Shown here: piece after piece, positions 1 to 10,500 of the stretch
How positions within the stretch are numbered: position 1 is the first letter of the stretch
Layout: the number at the start of each line of letters is the position of its first letter
Assembly: GCA_015680685.1 (NCBI GenBank)
Contig: MNCI01038001.1
Span: 14,876-78,875 of the forward strand
DNA: 64,000 nt
Direction: 5' to 3'
Origin: Gnetum montanum
Lineage: Eukaryota > Streptophyta > Gnetopsida > Gnetales > Gnetaceae
The notes under the pieces: model-generated
Database searches by the model: none
Told to the model about the DNA's origin: nothing
What the model saw: only the letters and a program-made list of their open reading frames with translations
Translations under genes and position numbers: made by a program

Positions 1-1160
1 AAGTGAGTTGGGAGAGAAGTTAGGTGAGATATTTTTAAATTTGTAACTTCCCTACCTACCTTTGAACCCTATAAAAGGAAGAAGAAGGGGGGGGTGGTGG
101 GGGAGCACAAAAAGGAGAAGGACATCAAGGAGGTCTCACATCACACTTGGAAGATTTGTAAAGAAGATGGCTTACAAGATGGCTTGCTAGAATAAAGATT
201 TCAGCCTCTTTGTCATGGTCCTATGAGTTATGCATTTCATTTTTTGTTTAAATTGCTTAACTAGTGGTTTAGATAGTATCATCCTTGGCAAGTAATTTTG
301 AGATTTTTAGATTGCTCTTATTGTTCTAGTTGCCCGATAGAAATTTCTGTTAAAATTTGCCATAGAAGCACTAGTGATTAAAAGCCTTGAGAGCATTTTA
401 GTAGTAAATTTTGCTATTGTGCAACGTTTGGGAACTGCTATTGGGTTGTTGTAAGAGAGCCTCTGTTTGTAGTCACGCTGTGGAACAATTTAGTAGCCGA
501 GAGGGTTCAGAAAATCTTTGGTATTTTGATGGGACCTGAATAACTTCTTTTTATCTTTAAAGTGAATTCTCATGGTATTTTAATCAAAAATTGTCAAGTC
601 TTTTAAAGGTTCTGTTTTAATGCAATCGTTGACATCTATTATCTAGTCAAAATGGAGTCTCGTACGTGGTAGTTTACGTAGCAATTTTTGGTAGCATAGT
701 AGGATTGTCTTGAAGATATTGCTTGGTTGAGCCTTAAAAGTTTGAACAATTTGTAGATATTGAATTTGGGATAGCTTTATTGCGAAGTGTTTACTCGTGT
801 CATTTTACCTTGTTTAAATATTTGAGGTCTACACAAATCTGCTTTCTTTTCTTTTCCACTTATTTCCTTTGAATCTTGCTCTATTTCTAGTTTTCTTGTG
901 GAACTATATCTCTCTCTGGGGAAAATTAGGAGTAGATTTGCAGAATTGTGCTCAAATGTTTTTGCAAAATTTTACTTGTTACAAGCAGGTATTATAAGGA
1001 CCGCATAGACTAGGTAGTTTGAACAAAATAGGAAACTTTCAACAACTCACAGTACTGGACAAAGTTGGATGAATCTCTTTAAAGTAAGTCATTTGTAGTT
1101 CACACACAACGAAATTGTCACATTTCATACAACCGCACGCCGCAACAGCACACACACATA
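1..1160 (+). other. Promoter-like flank, possible LTR R/U5 piece
   Basis: No coding region is recognisable. A TATA box (TATAAAAG, 70-77) is followed by a purine-rich G run and by an AATAAA signal at 191-196, the order expected of an LTR U3/R segment on the plus strand. The rest is T-rich and unrecognised. No second copy is visible in the window, so the LTR reading is inference. Confidence 0.3.
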
Positions 1161-1260
1161 CTCACATTAACTACTGAGTTATTTGGAGGTATCTGGGCCT
1201 TGGTGTTGCCAGAGACCAGCAGGCACCTAAATCCTGTTCGAGGACACTCATTGGCGGTCG

Positions 1261-1278
1261 CATCCCAAACGGTCGCCA
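1261..1278 (-). other. Primer-binding-site-like sequence beside the left LTR
   Basis: Read on the minus strand this is TGGCGACCGTTTGGGATG, directly after the LTR end. It resembles the TGGCG...GGGGA class of primer sites of Tat and Athila elements. It lies on the outer side of the copy that should be the 3' LTR, which is unexpected. Confidence 0.4.
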
Positions 1279-1664
1279 ACAGCAACAATAAGCAAGAAAT
1301 AAAGTAAAAATGCGGTTAGAAAATTGCACCACTCCGAAGCTACAGGTTTTCTTTGTCAAGATGGATACAGTCGGTTGCACAGCGTGGCAAAGTGCAGAGA
1401 TCCCAAGAGTAACTAGGATGTGTAGAGCAAAACAGGTTGTGCACTTGGGCGTAGCCTTGGGCATTGACAATGCATGGATTCTACCAAGGTGGTAGAAAAG
1501 GGATAGAACAAAATGTCAGCTAAACATGCTAACTGTTTGCAGTGTCAAAAAAAAGCTTACAATGCTTGGTGTTACAACGTGCTGGGGAGAGAGCTTGAAC
1601 GCCAAAGAAAAAAGAGTAGGAGACTTAGCGAAAAAGTGCGAACTGAACCAGGGATTGGACCTCT

Positions 1665-1747
1665 TTTGAATGTTGTTTCTCAAAAAATTCTGAACCCTTT
1701 GAATGCTGTTTCTCAAAAAATTCTAAACCCTTTGAATGCTGTTTCTT
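1665..1747. repeat. 33-base tandem triplication in LTR
   Basis: Units start at 1665, 1698 and 1731 with TTTGAATG(T/C)TGTTTCT. The right LTR has a shorter, diverged version, so the expansion postdates the split of the two copies. Confidence 0.75.
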
Positions 1748-1751
1748 GAGG

Positions 1752-1759
1752 TATTTATA
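1752..1759 (-). promoter_or_regulatory. LTR TATA box (left copy)
   Basis: TATAAATA on the minus strand, within CCCTATAAATACC. The same sequence is conserved at the same place in the other LTR (17655-17662). Confidence 0.6.
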
Positions 1760-2879
1760 GGGCCAAGGGTACGCAAAAGGGATGATTTGGATGCCACGCA
1801 CCTTGGGCCCATGTTGACTTGCTGGTGCCACACGTGCCATGTATGATCGTTGGACTTGCAAGGCCATTGTAATGCAAACCTATCATGCCATAACTGCGAG
1901 CCTACCACACCATAATTGCACCGTCAGCATCTGGAGACGTGTGCTAACGGTCCAATTAGGTGAAGTGCATTGATGTCGCACAACCACCCACATGCCTTGC
2001 TATGCTTTGTAGCGTAGCGTGCTTGGCGTAGCATCTTGTCATTCATTCTGCTACATGTGTGATGCATGCTTGCTATACTATGCTATGCTATGTAGTGTAG
2101 AAATTGGCCTTAGTCATGAAAGCTTTGCCAATTTACAAATTTTGCTTCTTGCGATGCAAGTCTTGCAAACTTTGTTGTTTCTGCCCTTCGAGTTATCTTC
2201 TATCTCTTCCACAGGATTGCTATGCCTCGCTGCGCCTTGTAGCTTAGCGTAGCGTAGTAGCAGACATGGTATGCTGCTTCCTGATGGAAAGGGACATTGC
2301 TGAAGGACTTGGAACTAGGTGTGGGGACTGGCTGTGGAGTTGTTGCTATGCTATGCTACGTTACGTGGAATAGCGTAGCGTAGCGCTCCATTCTACAATC
2401 GTCTTCTGAAGCTTGCTACACTGCATGACGAGGCATAGCGTAGCGTAGTAGACTTTGTGACTTAGAAAAATTACCGAACTATTTTTTGTTCATCCAGAAT
2501 GCTATTGCCAACTCCGCGAACTGTCCCTGAGCAGGCTGTCGGCTCGGCAGGCTACTGTGGTGGACAGGCAGGATGACGTAGAGCCTGTCCACACCCAAAG
2601 TAGAAAATTTTCCGAACTGGCCAGCCTGAACTCATAACATTCTCCTCCTAAAGAACTGTCGTAGTGTTGCATGAATTGCAAGGCCTGGTGAAGCGAGAAT
2701 AGGCTCGATAGATGTCAGTAAAGAATACAAAACACCACAGTAGGTGAAATGCTAAGGTTGTCGATCGATGAGTGTCGAGACGTCGCATTGGCTACACTTG
2801 AGAGTGCTGGTCTTGGTTGCACTTGAGAGTGTTACACTCGTTCAATGTGTATCTAGTGTTGCTGCATGCTGGGGATGTA

Positions 2880-3170
2880 ACACGAATCCAATTTAAGGTC
2901 TTGGTAGACCCTGTGCTGGTTTAAGGTCTCAGCGGACCGCTGTGATGGTTTAAGGTCCCAGTAGACCGTACATGCCAGTTTATCGTCGTAGCGGATGTGT
3001 TGTGCTAGTTTATAGTCATAGTGGACTAGCAGTGCTAATTTTACGTCGTAGTGGATGGTTGTTGCCAGTTTTATCTCGTAGAGGGCACTACTCGATGCCG
3101 CTAGTTTATCGTCATTACGAACGCTGCTCGGTGCTGTTGCTAGTTTATCATCGTAGCGGATGATGCTCAT
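2880..3170. repeat. Hairpin-motif array A (3' untranslated region)
   Basis: About nine units of roughly 30 bases share a CTAGTTTA lead followed by a 4-base arm, exactly 6 bases, and the complementary arm. Examples: GGTC/GACC at 2897-2910, 2925-2938 and 2954-2967; AGTC/GACT at 3014-3027; CATC/GATG at 3149-3162, where the stem extends to six pairs. Units near 3071 and 3110 are degenerate. The array lies between the integrase end and the 3' LTR. The same DNA keeps an open minus frame (2853-3179) with a repeated YDDKLA-like peptide. Confidence 0.8.
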
Positions 3171-3185
3171 TATTTCCATTGCGCC

Positions 3186-4290
3186 TTAGATGTAGTACGG
3201 CTTGAGATACGAGTGATTCACTGGGTTGGCGAACTCGTTGTCGTCCACGTCTGCCAGCTTGAAGGCTCCATTCCCAAAGGCTTTAGTGACAATGTAAGGA
3301 CCTTCCCAGTTGGCTAAGAATTTACTCACGTGCTCACAGATGGCCTTAAGGATGAGGTCTCCCTTCTGCACTAGCCGTTGATGAGGGTTTGCACGGTGCT
3401 TCTACTGCTATTTGCTCTAGTAGTGCTTGATGCATTTCAGCATCTACACGCGCTCTTCCTCCACTGAGTCGAGGTCGATGGTTCACGACTTGTTGTTCTG
3501 GGCTTTGCTCACAACATCCGCGAGGATCATCCGGAGTGATGGTACCTGCAACTCAAGAGGCAATAAAGCTTCAGATCCATAAACAAGACTGTAAGGGGTC
3601 TTACTTGTTGTAGTTCTGCATGTCATTTGGTAGGCCCAGAGGATGTAGAGGATTTGCTTGTTGTTGTTGAGCATCCACTTCAGCAAGTTGACGATGGACT
3701 TATTTGTAGCCTATGCCTGCCCGTTCGCCTGCAGATAATAAGGGGAAGAAAATGATTATTTAATGCCTAGATTGCTACAGAAGGTTCGGGTTTCCGTACT
3801 ACTAAACTGTGGTCCATTGTTGGTCACAATAGTCATTGGAAGGCTAAACCTTGTTACAATGTTTTCGAGGATGAAATGGCAGATTTGCTGAGATGTCGTC
3901 TTCCTCAGGAGAATAGCTTTCACCCACTTGGTAAAATACTCTATGGTGGTGATAATGAAGCTATGCCTTGTAGAGGACTTAGGCGTGATAGGCCCTATGA
4001 GGTCTAACCCCCATCATTGGAAGGGCCACGTGATTTGCATTGGGTGCAGATCTGTAGGTGCTATGTGTATGAGATTTGTGTATCTCTGGCACGTGTCGCA
4101 TGTCTTGACTTTCAACAGGTAGTCATGCTCCATGTAGGGCCAATAGTACCTAGGCATCTAATTTTGGTAGCCATAGCCCTGGGTGCTATGTGTCCATCGC
4201 ATAACCCCTCATGTACTTCATTAACTACTTTTTGCACCTGCTCGCCACCCATGCATGCTAGCAATATCCCATCATAGGAGCATCAACACA
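3186..4290 (-). pseudogene. Gypsy integrase, inactivated
   Basis: Integrase joins the cDNA copy to host DNA. Read on the minus strand in shifting frames it shows an HHCC finger (VNEVHEGLCDGHI near 4195-4235, CDTCQR near 4085-4104), the first core Asp (GLDLIGPI near 4000), then VTNNGPQF near 3803-3828, where the second catalytic Asp is Asn. Next comes YYLQANGQA followed by a stop where the catalytic Glu belongs (near 3711-3732). The conserved LWAY and TPYSLVYGSEA segments follow (3500-3640). The C-terminal fold (FLANWEGPYIV, GNGAFKL) ends at 3186. At least two catalytic residues are lost. Confidence 0.85.
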
Positions 4291-4439
4291 GGGTGTCACT
4301 TCCCATGAGCACATATTGTTAGGCATGCTTATGGATTGCATCTCTCTAGGCAGGTGTTAATCCACCTGGGGGTTCGCCATGTTGTAGATAAGCTTTAATG
4401 TTGGCATACCACTCCTAGGTATTTACAACACTGACAGAT

Positions 4440-4984
4440 GCCACGTGTTCCACCTAAGTGATAGGCTCTGCGCATTCTATGATCGAGGTTGGTAGGTTTG
4501 CTAGGGAATGCGATGGAATGTTTAATGTAAGGATAGCTATGGCGTCTTCCATGGTGTTTTCTTTATGTGGCACGTGTTGCACATTAGTGGTTGCAAATTG
4601 CTTAAGTAGGGTTTTTGCTAGGTCATAGTAGGGTTGTAGGTGCGTAGCCTTATAGGCGTAGACCTCAGTGATTTGATTCACGACTAGTTGTGAATCTCCC
4701 TGGATTGCCAGGTGTTGTATGTGTAGCGCTCAGGTAGTTAAGAGGCCTCTGAGTAGCCCCTCGTATTCTGCCATGTTGTTGGTGCAAGGGAATGCAAAAT
4801 GATAAGCGGATGGATACATTTCCCTAGAGGGGAATGTGATCGTGGCAGCGGTGCTACTTCCTTGTGTGGTTGAGGCATCGTCAAAGTGTAAAGTGACTTC
4901 AAAACACGATAGGATGATGTTGACATTGCTAATGTATTCATCTGGAAACTTGGGATCTATGATTTCCTGGTCGTCGACTGGCAA
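4440..4984 (-). pseudogene. Second, archaeal-type RNase H domain
   Basis: Minus-strand peptide with LHFDDAS, CTNNMAEYEGLLRGL (4730-4984), then in the same frame VNQITEVYAYK and VQHVPHKENTMEDAIA (4454-4690). This is the additional RNase H of Tat-lineage elements, placed after the usual gypsy RNase H and before integrase. The starting Asp, the Glu of AEYE and a DA pair are visible. One or more stops separate the two halves near 4690-4730. Confidence 0.8.
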
Positions 4985-5108
4985 GGCCGTGAGTTGAGTT
5001 GCTATGGCTTGACCCTTTATTGATGATTGACTTACATAACATAGGTTGAATTCTATGGTTATTTCCTTCCATCGAGCTATCTTGCTACTTTCGTATAGGT
5101 TGCTAGTA

Positions 5109-6635
5109 TTAGCTCGGAGTAATATTGGTCATGCTAGGGAATAGGTAATGCCACCACTTTTTTAATGCAAACACTAAGGCTAGGAAATTCCTCTCCACTT
5201 CGTTGTATTTCGCATCGTATGCTACTAGTGCATGGCTCAAGTAATACATAGGTATCTCAGAACTGTCATCTTGCTTCTGACATAGCAGTGCCGCTATGGA
5301 TGTGTCAAAGGTGGTAAGGTATATGAAGCAAGGCTTTTCCCTTTGCGGTGGGTGCACCGTCAGGAGGTGCGAGAGCACCTTCTTCAGATTGTCGAAGGCT
5401 TGTTGACACTGGGTTGTCCATTCGAAGTTAGCCCCTTTCTTTAGAAGATGTTGCATGGGGTGTAATTTGTCGGTCAACCTTGCTATAAACCTTCGAATGA
5501 ATTGCACTCTACCTTGTAAACTGCGTAACCCCTTAAGGTTTGTGGGAGGCGCTAGGTTGACGATGGCCTTGACTTTTTTGGGATCCACCCATATTCTAGC
5601 CTCTGATATTACAAATCCTAACATGCGTCTAGTTTTCACCCCAAAGACGTACTTCTTAGGGTTGAGGCATAAATCGTGCATTTGGCAGCCTTTGAGGACT
5701 ACCCCTAGATTGCGTGGGTGATCAACGGCCTCCTTAGACTTGACTGCTATATCATCCACATAGTCATTTAATGTTTTTAGGATGTAGCCACTGAAAATGT
5801 AAGTCATGGCTCGTTGGTAGGTTGCTCCAGCATTTTTGAGCCCGAAAGGCATCATGGTATAACAGAAGGTCCCCCATGGGGTCATGAAGGTTGTTGACAA
5901 CTACTGCTTTGGGTTAATGTGGATTTGGTTGTACCTGGAGAAATCATCCATAAAGGATAGCAGAGCATGGCCAACCGTGGTGTCGATGAGCTGATCTATG
6001 CTGGGAAGTGGGAAATTGTCTTTGATCATTGCCTTGTTCAAGTCCCGAAAGTCTATACAGATCTGTATCCCTCCCGCTTTCTTCGAAACCACAACAACGT
6101 TGGACACCCACTTTGAATAGTCAACCGTGCGGATGAAACCTACTTGGTATAGCTTAGTGATTTCATCCCTCACAGCTAGTGTGATTTCTGGCTTAACTTT
6201 GCGAGCTTTCTGCTTGACTGCCTTTACGTGTGGGTCTAGGACGATGTTGTGCTAAATCAGCCGCGAATCCAGACCTGGCATGTCGCTGTACGACCATGCA
6301 AAGACATTGATGTTATCTTGCAGGATCTTAGCTATGCTTTTGCGTGTTTGTGTGTCTAGGAGGGAGCTGAGTCTTAACGTTTCCTTCTTCCCCTTTGACG
6401 TGGTCACAGGCGTCTCGATAAGAGGGTCTTCAATTACATCCCTAGCCTCTAAGTCTAGGGCTTGGACCAGATGCTTGGGCCAGTCTGGGGATGCTTCTAA
6501 GGTTGCTACAGTGCTAGTTGTGGTTGACCCCCAGTTGATCATATTGGGGCTCAACTATCTTACAAGCTTGCCCTGTGGCCTTGCTAATGTTAAAGGTGTG
6601 GATAGGTTGCGATGGATTTCCATCTCTTGCTTGAC
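5109..6635 (-). pseudogene. Gypsy reverse transcriptase and RNase H
   Basis: One minus-strand frame runs from about 6635 to 5109 with few stops. The linker ends with FAWSYSDMPGLD (about 6265), typical upstream of RT in these elements. RT then shows YSKWVSNVVVVSKK, FPLPSIDQLID, FMDDFSRYNQI (a single stop at 5901-5903), MPFGLKNAGATYQR and the catalytic YVDD box, intact at 5751-5762. The gypsy RNase H follows (FEWTTQCQQAF, then YLTTFDTSIAALL), with Thr at an expected acidic position. This is the best preserved part of pol. Confidence 0.9.
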
Positions 6636-6773
6636 CTGCCATCATAAGATGAAAGCCTAGTTAAGAGGCATTTGTTGGTGGTAGGAATTGTGTGTAACGA
6701 AAATTTGCAAAGTAGTGATGAGATGCAACTTGCGTTGTGTGATGATGTAAAGATTGCAAGTTTTCTAGTTTAA

Positions 6774-7187
6774 GGTCATGGCAGACCACCAGGGCACAAG
6801 AGCGTAGAAATTCTATCATAAAATGTGAAGTTGCATGACTGTTGATATGCAAATGCCAAATTGCTAGTTTAATGTCATTTCGGACTACCAAATCGCAACA
6901 TGCAAAATCTTAACATGCAAAATAATAGTATGCAAAACAGGAAATTGCAAGTGTGAGAAGTATCGAATCGCCAATGCAAAAATGAAAACATGAAACCGCT
7001 AAAAAATGTGATACTTCCTATGTGGAAGAAGATGAGATAACCATTGATGTAAGCATGTGGTGTTGTTAGTTTAACGTCATTGCAGACCGCTAGGGGTGCA
7101 ACTATGCTAGGGTTCCTTAGTTTGAGGTCTTTTTGGACCAGTCGTATTACGATTGGCAGGATTACTAGTTTAAGGTCTTCTCAGACC
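6774..7187. repeat. Hairpin-motif array B (left side of the insert)
   Basis: Five scattered units have the lead TAGTTTRA and a 6-base loop: GGTC/GACC at 6774-6787, 7126-7139 and 7174-7187; GTC/GAC three-pair versions at 6873-6886 and 7075-7088. They sit between the RT-proximal end of pol and the promoter of the plus-strand gene. Confidence 0.75.
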
Positions 7188-7370
7188 CTTAACCAAAAAC
7201 AAATATATATTTTTTTTGTTTTCAGGAAGGCAAGTAGTTGGCTTGAAGGGTGTCAAGACTTTAATGCTAATAGTGCTACGATGTCGTGGCAAGCATGCTA
7301 CGCTGTACGGCGTGCTCCACATTAATCAGAGAGAGAGAGAGGCAAGTTTCCTCCTCTAGTCATTACGGCC

Positions 7371-7378
7371 ATAAATAG
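7371..7378 (+). promoter_or_regulatory. TATA-like box of the antisense gene
   Basis: ATAAATAG, about 150 bases before the ATG at 7529 and just after a GA dinucleotide run (7329-7341). Position and strand fit a core promoter for the plus-strand gene; this is inference. Confidence 0.45.
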
Positions 7379-7528
7379 GGGTTAAACCTTGGCAATTTCA
7401 CCATTTTCGTCGTAAAAGCGTAGAGCCCACATTGGAGTACAAGGTGATTTCGAAATGCGAAGCAATTGTGTTGATCGACTAGCGAGGTGCGTTTTTATAG
7501 CGAAAGGTGTAAATCTGCAAGCAGGAAA

Positions 7529-10500
7529 ATGGCTCCTAAGACTCATCTAGCGCTTGCAAAGGTTGAGGAGGTGAAAAAGACCCTGAGGTGTGCGCCACAA
7601 GCGTGCATTCCAGCACGGAAGAGCACATCGTTGACCCAGTAGGTTACTATGTCTCCTTTGCTTTTTTTTTCTCTGCTCTGGTTTTGCATCCTATTTGTTT
7701 CGTGTCCGTTCTTGGCTACCTACGTTTTCTATGGTCGCATCATTTTAGCCTTTGCATCGCTGTGGTCACCATTTTAGTCGTGGTAGATGCATAAACATTG
7801 CGTCGTGGTTGCATGCAAGACCGCTGAAAGCACCACCACCGTGGTTGTCGCAACCGCGGGGGCTAGGGTAGTTTAAGTTGCTTGACCTTAGCATATTGTA
7901 ACATAAAACCCTTGAGGGGGCTAGGCCATGGTGTCATGTGGCAATGCAACACGTTTTTTGTTAGGGCGTGTTGTCAATTATTTTGCTGCTACACTAGGCT
8001 ATTTGCATGTTCTTGCTACGCTAAGCTTTTATGCCCTTGCTACGCTATGTACAAGCAGACGATTATGCTATGCTATATATATGGACTGCTAAACTTCGCT
8101 ATGTTGTGCGTGTATTGCATTTAAGTATGATGATGATATTTGCTGATTGTGTCATGCAGGGCGGGGCCAAGGCCCAGGTTGATCGTTTTGGAAATCAGAG
8201 GGGTCCTGTGCCATGTGAGCAGACCTATGGCCAACGCTCCTCCTCTCTAGATATGTTTGGGAGAGTGAGTGGTCTAGTTCAGGAAAGGAGCACAAGACTT
8301 CTTGCAATTCCTTCTCGTCCACTTTAGTGTGATCGTTTGGTCTTCCCTAGAGAAGGAGTCATCTGGCATAATAGAAGCCATGTTTCCAGGGGCAAGTCGG
8401 GGCATCCTGAGATATTTTACCGATGAGGCAATCATGAGTAGGCAGGGAGAGGGATCCAGCAAACAATCAATAGGGTTGAGGCATTTAGCCTGGATTTGGG
8501 ACATGTCGGAATTCAACTGCTGCCACAAGTACAACACATTATTCCTCGCACGTTACATGGCAACATGCTTTCAGAACCCACAAGGGACTGTCTATTGTGT
8601 TGGCGGGTGAGTTTTTTTTTTTGCTTTGCTCCACTGCATTGTGCAATGTTGGTCATATTGGTCGAATGCTAATGGTGTGTGTTTTTCACCAGGTTCTATA
8701 TCGACGATGATGGGGTTCACGACCAATCGGGTCTGTTAGCTACAACACAGCTAGCCCTACAGGAGTTCTCTTCTGCCAAGAACTTGCGGGCGGGTGTTAT
8801 TGGTTAGTGTGGGGGAGAATACTGTACCTATCCAAGCATGTTCTATACTCTTTACAATCAATGTAGGGAGAAGGGTTGGCTGGATAAGGAATGAAAAGAA
8901 CCCTTCAAGCAAGTCACGATTGAAGAAGCTATGATTGAACTCTCACTGTTCCAGTTACCATATAGACCCAGTGGGTTAAAAGGTAGGTGTCGCATGCTCA
9001 AGAGCTTTCGTAATCTTTATATTTTCTGCATTGTTATGCTAAGCGTGTTTTGTGAAAATTGCTGCAGGGATGAAGAAGCCCCGTGAGGTGACGGTGGTAA
9101 CCGTTGAGATGCAAGGGGAAAACATCTACTTCAAATACAGTGAAGTAGCAGCAAGCCAGTGTTGGTTAGACCAAGGGGTCTTGGACCCCTTGGTCAAGAA
9201 TGTTCGAAAGACGGGGCTTATGGATCTGTTCATGGCTCCAAATCTGAGCATTCCTGTTGTCGAGATGCTTTTCCTGGTCAACTCCTTCTTTGAGAGGACG
9301 GGTTGTCTTCACTCATACGTATGGGGTGTGCAGGTGGTCATTTAAATCAATGACCAACTATTTACAGACCTATTTGGCATTCTTGCTGATGGCATTCCCA
9401 TAGTGTCGAAGAGCAAGCAAGAGTTGACTCTTCAGAAGAAGAATATCAAGGAGTGGTTGAGGCTTGCCAAGGAGTGGAAAGGGTTCCCCATGGAAAAGCT
9501 TAAGGATGACCTTGCCATGGGGATTTACCCAATCTTTCGTGCCCACGAATTCCCCCAACTACTCATCCAGGGGAAGGTCCTGGGGCTTGAGCAGGCCTGG
9601 ATAATGCGGGAGGTTATGGAAGAAGGGGCCTGTTACAACTAGGCTAGTTTCCTATGTAGTGGCTTGCAGGCTGAGATTTTGGGACTCCGTGAGCACACGG
9701 AGTCCCACTCCAACATATACTATGCCTTCTACATAGGCTTTCTGAAGCACTTCATGGAGTTTCTTGTGGTCCAGGAGGATGGAGACCATGTGAGATCTTG
9801 ACCAGATTCCTAGGCCGTGGATTCGCCAGATCCTCTGGACTATGCGAGCCCAAGATCCCCCAGAAATGATGAGGGAGTCATTTTCTATAACGACTAAAGA
9901 TCTAGCCGTTCGTGGCTAGGATAGCATGGGAGACATACCCCCTACCATAGACGGTAGCGTGACGTAGGGTGAATGTCTCATGGCTAAGACCGTGCCCAAG
10001 GAGTTGCAAAGGAAGAGACCTCCCCCAGCTAGGGACACCCTTCGTGTGGAGGAAGAGGAGGGACAAAGACTACGGCTTAAGCTCCAGAGGACATAACCCC
10101 CCATTGGTAAACGTTTTCATGTAATGCTTACTTTGCTATTGTTTGCTACACTATGCTGTGCTAGGCGGTGTAGCATAGCGTAGCACCTATTTCGAACTCA
10201 CTTGTTTTAGACTCACACAAACATGCTTCTTTGCAGAGGAAGAAGAAGAAGGCAACGAGGAAGTGTCAGCCCCTGAGACGAGGACGACGAATGAAGATAC
10301 AGAGGCCCCAGTCTTAGAGGAAAGGGCCCCAGTCAGGAATAAGGGAGCTCCTATCTCTAGGGCAGGGGCTCTTGTCATTAGGGAGCCTCCTCCTATAGAA
10401 GAGGCACCTCCCTTGAATAAAACCGATGCTAGTCTCCTGAAAGGAAAGGCACCAGCGCATGAGGAAGGGGCTCGTATGGATGTGGCAGGGCCCTTCTCCA

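Larger units (their letters stand above)
1282..2699 (-). repeat. 3' LTR copy of the gypsy element
   Basis: This matches 17237-18613 over its length, beginning at the shared GCAACAATAAGCAAG block and ending at AAGGCCTGGTGAAGCGAG. Both copies hold a minus-strand TATA box and stretches of the pentamer family TAGCG/TAGCA (GCTACGCTA on the other strand). This copy has a 33-base unit present three times (from 1665) that is degenerate in the other LTR. Confidence 0.85.

Noticed and set aside
1171-1470. 99-codon minus ORF also present at 17130-17405 in variant form
   Set aside because: Lies in the LTRs; the shared part is LTR sequence and the ends diverge completely, so it is not evidence of a protein.
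2880-3170. CRISPR-like array
   Set aside because: Units are imperfect, about 30 bases with no unique spacers of constant length, and the context is a plant retrotransposon.
6280-6660. 126-codon plus-strand ORF
   Set aside because: Antisense shadow of the pol linker and RT upstream region, which has clear homology on the minus strand.
9052-9642. Identification of the antisense gene as a plant mobile domain protein
   Set aside because: General resemblance in length and composition only; no diagnostic motif could be confirmed without a search.
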